From positions 2,382,501-2,446,500 of the forward strand of contig NZ_BCQA01000001.1 of the NCBI RefSeq assembly GCF_001748145.1: a DNA stretch of 64,000 nt, given 5' to 3'. Of this stretch, positions 60,860 to 64,000 are shown piece after piece. The notes beneath the pieces are model-generated. The model did no database searches and had not been told where the DNA came from. It worked only from the letters and a program-made list of their open reading frames with translations. A program made the position numbers and the translations under genes. The stretch is from Bosea sp. BIWAKO-01. GTDB lineage: Bacteria; Pseudomonadota; Alphaproteobacteria; Rhizobiales; Beijerinckiaceae. Position 1 is the first letter of the stretch, and each line of letters begins with the position of its first letter.

Positions 60860-62296
60860 TCAGCGGACGAGGATGTTCCGGAACTGCCAGGGATCGCTGG
60901 TGTCGATATCCTCCGGGAAGAAGCCCGGGCGATCCTGCAGCGGCGTCCAGTCGGTATAGGTCCCGACAACCGGGCCGAGATAGGGCAACTGCACTTCGAG
61001 GCAGCGACGGAAATCGAGTTCGTCGGACTCGACGATGCCGGCCTTCGGGTTCTCCAGCGCCCAGACCATGCCGGCGAGCACGGCGGAGGTCACCTGCAGG
61101 CCGGTCGCGTTCTGATAAGGCGCGATCCGGCGGGTCTCTTCCACGGAGAGCTGCGAGCCGAACCAGTAGGCGTTCTTGCCATGGCCGTAGAGCAGCACGC
61201 CGAGTTCGTCGATGCCGTCGACGATCTCGTTCTCCTCGAGGATGTGCTGCTTCTCCTGCACCTTGCCGGCGCGACCGAACATTTCGTGCAGGGACAGCAC
61301 GGCGTCATTGGCCGGGTGATAGGCATAGTGGCAGGTCGGCCGATAGGCCGGGTTGCCGGCCTCGTCGCGCACCGTGAAGTAATCGGAGATCGAGATCGCC
61401 TCGTTATGCGTCACCAGGAAGCCGTATTGCGGGCCGGGCGTCGGGCACCAGCTCCGCACGCGCGTCTCGGCGCCGGCCTGGAGCAGGTAGATCGCCGACT
61501 GGCACCCTGCCTCATGCGTGCGACCGTTCTCCGGCATCCAGCGCTCATGCGTGCCCCAGCCGAGTTCCGACGGCTGCTGGCCTTCCGAGACGAAGCCCTC
61601 GACCGACCAGGTGTTGACGAAGACATCGCGCGGCTTGGGATGCTTGGCCCGCTGGGTGTCGCGCTCGGCGATATGGATACCCTTGACGCCAACCTGCTGC
61701 ATCAGGGCGCCCCATTCGGCGCGGTTCTTGGGCTCGGGGGTCTGGAGGCCGAGATCGGCCGCGACGTTGAGCAGGCCCTGCTTAACGAACCATGAGACCA
61801 TGCCGGGATTGGCGCCGCAGCAGGAGACCGCCGTGGTGGTGCCGGCCGGACGCGCGCGCTTGGCAGCCATGGTGGCTTCGCGCAGCGCATAGTTCGAGCG
61901 GGCTTCGGGACCCTTGCTGTGGTCGAAATAGAAGCCGAGCCAAGGCTCGTTGACGGTGTCGATATAGAGTGCGCCAAGCTCGGAGCAGAATTGCATGATG
62001 TCGAGCGAGCCGGTGTCGACTGACAGATTGACGCAGAAGCCCTGGCCACCGCCTTCGGTGAGAAGGGGCTGCAGCAGGCTCTTGTAGTTCTCGGGGGTCA
62101 CCGCTTCCTGGATGAAGCGGATGCCGCGCTCGTCGAGGAGGGCACGGTTGGTGTCATGCGGGTCGATGACGACGAAGCGGCTGCGGTCGTATTCGAAATG
62201 CCGCTCGATCAACGGCAGTGTTCCGCGTCCGATGGAGCCGAACCCGATCATTACGATCGGTCCGGTGATGGTGCCGTGGACGGGCCAATGAGTCAT
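60860..62296 (-). CDS. hss: Homospermidine synthase
   Basis: A 478-aa NAD-dependent enzyme. It makes homospermidine from two putrescines, or from putrescine and spermidine. The Rossmann motif is IVMIGFGSIGRGTLPLIERH; further blocks are TVNEPWLGFYFDHSKGPEAR and AVSCCGANPGMVSWFVKQGL, typical of bacterial Hss. The length matches (about 475-480 aa). The ATG at 62296 has AAGGAAA at 4 nt spacing. It lies downstream of the GNAT and ornithine decarboxylase genes on the same strand, so the putrescine source and its consumer are clustered. Homospermidine is a major polyamine of many Hyphomicrobiales. Confidence 0.94.
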   Translation of the reverse strand: MTHWPVHGTITGPIVMIGFGSIGRGTLPLIERHFEYDRSRFVVIDPHDTNRALLDERGIRFIQEAVTPENYKSLLQPLLTEGGGQGFCVNLSVDTGSLDIMQFCSELGALYIDTVNEPWLGFYFDHSKGPEARSNYALREATMAAKRARPAGTTTAVSCCGANPGMVSWFVKQGLLNVAADLGLQTPEPKNRAEWGALMQQVGVKGIHIAERDTQRAKHPKPRDVFVNTWSVEGFVSEGQQPSELGWGTHERWMPENGRTHEAGCQSAIYLLQAGAETRVRSWCPTPGPQYGFLVTHNEAISISDYFTVRDEAGNPAYRPTCHYAYHPANDAVLSLHEMFGRAGKVQEKQHILEENEIVDGIDELGVLLYGHGKNAYWFGSQLSVEETRRIAPYQNATGLQVTSAVLAGMVWALENPKAGIVESDELDFRRCLEVQLPYLGPVVGTYTDWTPLQDRPGFFPEDIDTSDPWQFRNILVR

Positions 62297-62464
62297 GATG
62301 TTTCCTTGGTTGGGGTGGAACGGGGGTAGATCTTTCGCGGGCTCGTATGGAGAGCGGCCGCGCTCGTCAATCCGGAACGCCATTTTTGCGCCGCCAGGGT
62401 CGATTTCGACCCCGACGACGCTGAAGACAATCCGGTGCGGATGACGCCGCGGTGACGCTCGCGA

Positions 62465-62992
62465 TCAGGCTGCGAGCGCCGCGGCAGGCAGGGGCTCGAT
62501 CAGGCGCCCCGTTGCGGACAGGACGCCGGCGGCGCCCGTGAGCGCGCCGGGGCGCAGTTCGAGGCCGAGGAAGCGCTCGCGCTCGACCGGGCCGGGCATG
62601 GCAAGATCGCGCATCGGCTCGGCCGAGAAGCCAAACCGAGCGTAATAGGGCGCATCGCCGACCAGCAGCACAGCGCCGTGGCCATGGCAGGCGGCGCGCC
62701 AGATCGCCTCGCGCATCATCGTCTTGCCGAGCCCTTCGCCGTGCAGGTCAGGCGAGACGGCGAGCGGCCCGAGCAGCAGCGCATCATGGCCGCCGGCATC
62801 GATGTTCCAGAGCCTGACGGTCGCCACGACTGCGCCGTCGCGTTCCGCGACCAGCGCCAGCCCGGCGGCCGGCATCCGGCCTTCGCGCAGGCGTTCGCTG
62901 GTCTTGGCGAAACGGCGCTCGCCGAAGCAACGGTCGAGCAGGGCCTCACGGGCCTGGATGTCGAACGCGGTTTCCTCGCGGATCGTGATCAT
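62465..62992 (-). CDS. GNAT family N-acetyltransferase
   Basis: A 175-aa acetyltransferase. The acetyl-CoA-binding block is LLLGPLAVSPDLHGEGLGKT (HGEGLGK in the RxxGxG position), preceded by GDAVVATVRLWNI-type strands and followed by VLLVGDAPYYARFGFSAEPM. The ATG at 62992 has GGAGG at 6 nt spacing. It lies between odc and hss on the same strand; this conserved-looking order suggests polyamine acetylation or control of the decarboxylase, but the substrate is not shown by sequence. Confidence 0.85.
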   Translation of the reverse strand: MITIREETAFDIQAREALLDRCFGERRFAKTSERLREGRMPAAGLALVAERDGAVVATVRLWNIDAGGHDALLLGPLAVSPDLHGEGLGKTMMREAIWRAACHGHGAVLLVGDAPYYARFGFSAEPMRDLAMPGPVERERFLGLELRPGALTGAAGVLSATGRLIEPLPAAALAA

Positions 62993-63081
62993 GACGCACC
63001 TCCGGCCGGAGCGCCTGCGCAAGAGCGCAGACCTTCCCGGCGCCGCGCGCGAACGCGGCCAAACAGAATGATTTGGGGGGC

Positions 63082-63103
63082 GGCTCCGGCTGGAGCCGGA
63101 GCC
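63082..63103 (-). terminator. Hairpin after odc
   Basis: 9-bp stem GGCTCCGGC with its complement and TGGA loop, 6 bp beyond the odc stop. No T-run follows, so it may attenuate rather than end transcription into the GNAT and hss genes. Confidence 0.4.
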
Positions 63104-63109
63104 AGAACG

Positions 63110-64000
63110 TCAGATGACGTATTGCTTCAGCGGCGGGAAGCCGTTGAAGGCGACGGCCGAATAGGTCGTCGTATAAGCACCGGTGCCTTCGATCAGCACG
63201 CGATCGCCGATCTCCAAGCTGAACGGCAGCATGTACGGGGTCTTCTCGTACATGACGTCGACCGAGTCGCAGGTCGGGCCGGCCAGAACGCTCGGCACGG
63301 TCGCGTCACCGTCGCGCGGGGTGCGGATCGGATAGCGGATCGCCTCGTCCATGGTCTCGGCGAGACCGCTGAACTTGCCGATGTCGAGATAGACCCAGCG
63401 AACCTGATCGTCCTCGCTCTTCTTCGAGACAAGCACGACCTCGGCCTCGATCATGCCGGCTTCGCCGACCATGCCGCGGCCCGGCTCGATGATCGTCTCC
63501 GGAAGCTGGTTGCCGAAATGCTTCGACAGCGCCCGGAAGATCGCATCGCCATAGGCCGGAACGCCCGGGATCGGACGCAGGTAACGCGCCGGGAAGCCAC
63601 CGCCGAGATTGACCATCGACAGCGACATGCCACGGGTGGCGCATTCCTTGAACACTGCCGAAGCCGAGGCCAGGGCGGAATCCCAGGCGTTCACATTCGC
63701 CTGCTGCGAGCCGACATGGAACGAGATGCCATAGGCGCCCAGGCCAAGACGATGGCCATGCTCAAGCACGTCCGCGGCCATTTCGGGCACGCAGCCGAAC
63801 TTGCGCGAGAGCGGCCAGTCGGCGCCGGCGCCGTCGCAGAGGATGCGGCAGAAAATGCGCGCGTCCTTGACCGCAGTGAGGGCGGCGGAACGAGCGATCT
63901 TGTCGACCTCGGCCACGCAGTCGACGGCGAACAGGCGCACGCCGAGCTCCATGGCGCGCGCGACGTCGCGCTCCTTCTTGATCGTGTTGCCATAGGAAAT
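63110..64000 (-). CDS. Type III PLP ornithine/lysine decarboxylase, 5' end beyond the window
   Basis: 297 codons including the stop are visible; the N-terminus lies past 64000. The visible part starts ISYGNTIKKERDVARAMELG and covers most of the alanine-racemase-like barrel (HVGSQQANVNAWDS; MVNLGGGFPARY; IIEPGRGMVGEAG for phosphate binding) and the C-terminal beta domain with AGPTCDSVDVMYEK, where Cys and Asp reach the other subunit's active site. The PLP lysine is outside. It makes putrescine from ornithine and perhaps cadaverine from lysine. It heads the odc-GNAT-hss cluster. Confidence 0.93.
   Translation of the reverse strand: MSYGNTIKKERDVARAMELGVRLFAVDCVAEVDKIARSAALTAVKDARIFCRILCDGAGADWPLSRKFGCVPEMAADVLEHGHRLGLGAYGISFHVGSQQANVNAWDSALASASAVFKECATRGMSLSMVNLGGGFPARYLRPIPGVPAYGDAIFRALSKHFGNQLPETIIEPGRGMVGEAGMIEAEVVLVSKKSEDDQVRWVYLDIGKFSGLAETMDEAIRYPIRTPRDGDATVPSVLAGPTCDSVDVMYEKTPYMLPFSLEIGDRVLIEGTGAYTTTYSAVAFNGFPPLKQYVI

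Overview
The window is about 64 kb of high-GC, densely packed bacterial chromosome. The gene set points to an alphaproteobacterium of the Hyphomicrobiales, probably Bosea or a close relative: a general L-amino-acid transporter AapJQMP, the iron regulator Irr with iron-control-element palindromes, a BigR/Blh sulfide operon, an HWE histidine kinase, and homospermidine synthase beside an ornithine decarboxylase. The genus is inferred from gene content; no rRNA gene is present to confirm it. I see no phage, complete insertion sequence, integrase or CRISPR array.

Layout. 0.1-2.0 kb: glutathione transferase and cystathionine beta-lyase (minus). 2.2-11.5 kb: aapJQMP, three consecutive MmgE/PrpD paralogues and a GntR regulator (plus), probably one catabolic unit. 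11.6-18 kb: a minus-strand unit for M20 amidohydrolase, amino-acid ABC transporter and a cytosolic NMT1-like protein, divergent from a MocR regulator; then a P1 peptidase. 19-25 kb: an Rnk-like protein and a DapA-like aldolase (minus), divergent from a FadR-type regulator and a tripartite tricarboxylate transporter. 25-32 kb: copper handling (CusF-like protein, cupredoxin, multicopper oxidase, TolC-type protein, lipoprotein) divergent from a two-component system with a DUF411 protein. 32-36 kb: a second two-component system, a DsbA-like thioredoxin and an L,D-transpeptidase. 35.8-38.3 kb: the bigR-type operon (Blh, BigR, two YeeE/YedE proteins) behind a 55-bp palindromic promoter/operator. 38.5-50.8 kb: mixed housekeeping and envelope genes and one tRNA-Ala(CGC). 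50.9-52.8 kb: iron cluster hemP, bfr, bfd, irr. 52.9-56.6 kb: EmrAB efflux divergent from a TetR regulator with two matching operators. 56.6-64 kb: DMT exporter, asd, two hypothetical proteins and a polyamine cluster (hss, GNAT, truncated odc).

Several units share one design: transporter plus enzyme plus a local regulator, with an inverted repeat in the regulator's intergenic region. The most distinctive are the triple MmgE/PrpD block, the M20/MocR unit, the BigR promoter palindrome, and three copies of a roughly 55-nt palindromic repeat, two of which carry the stop codon of the adjacent gene. Two genes (a YeeE/YedE protein and a DUF167 protein) are each broken by one apparent missing base; this may be real or an assembly error.
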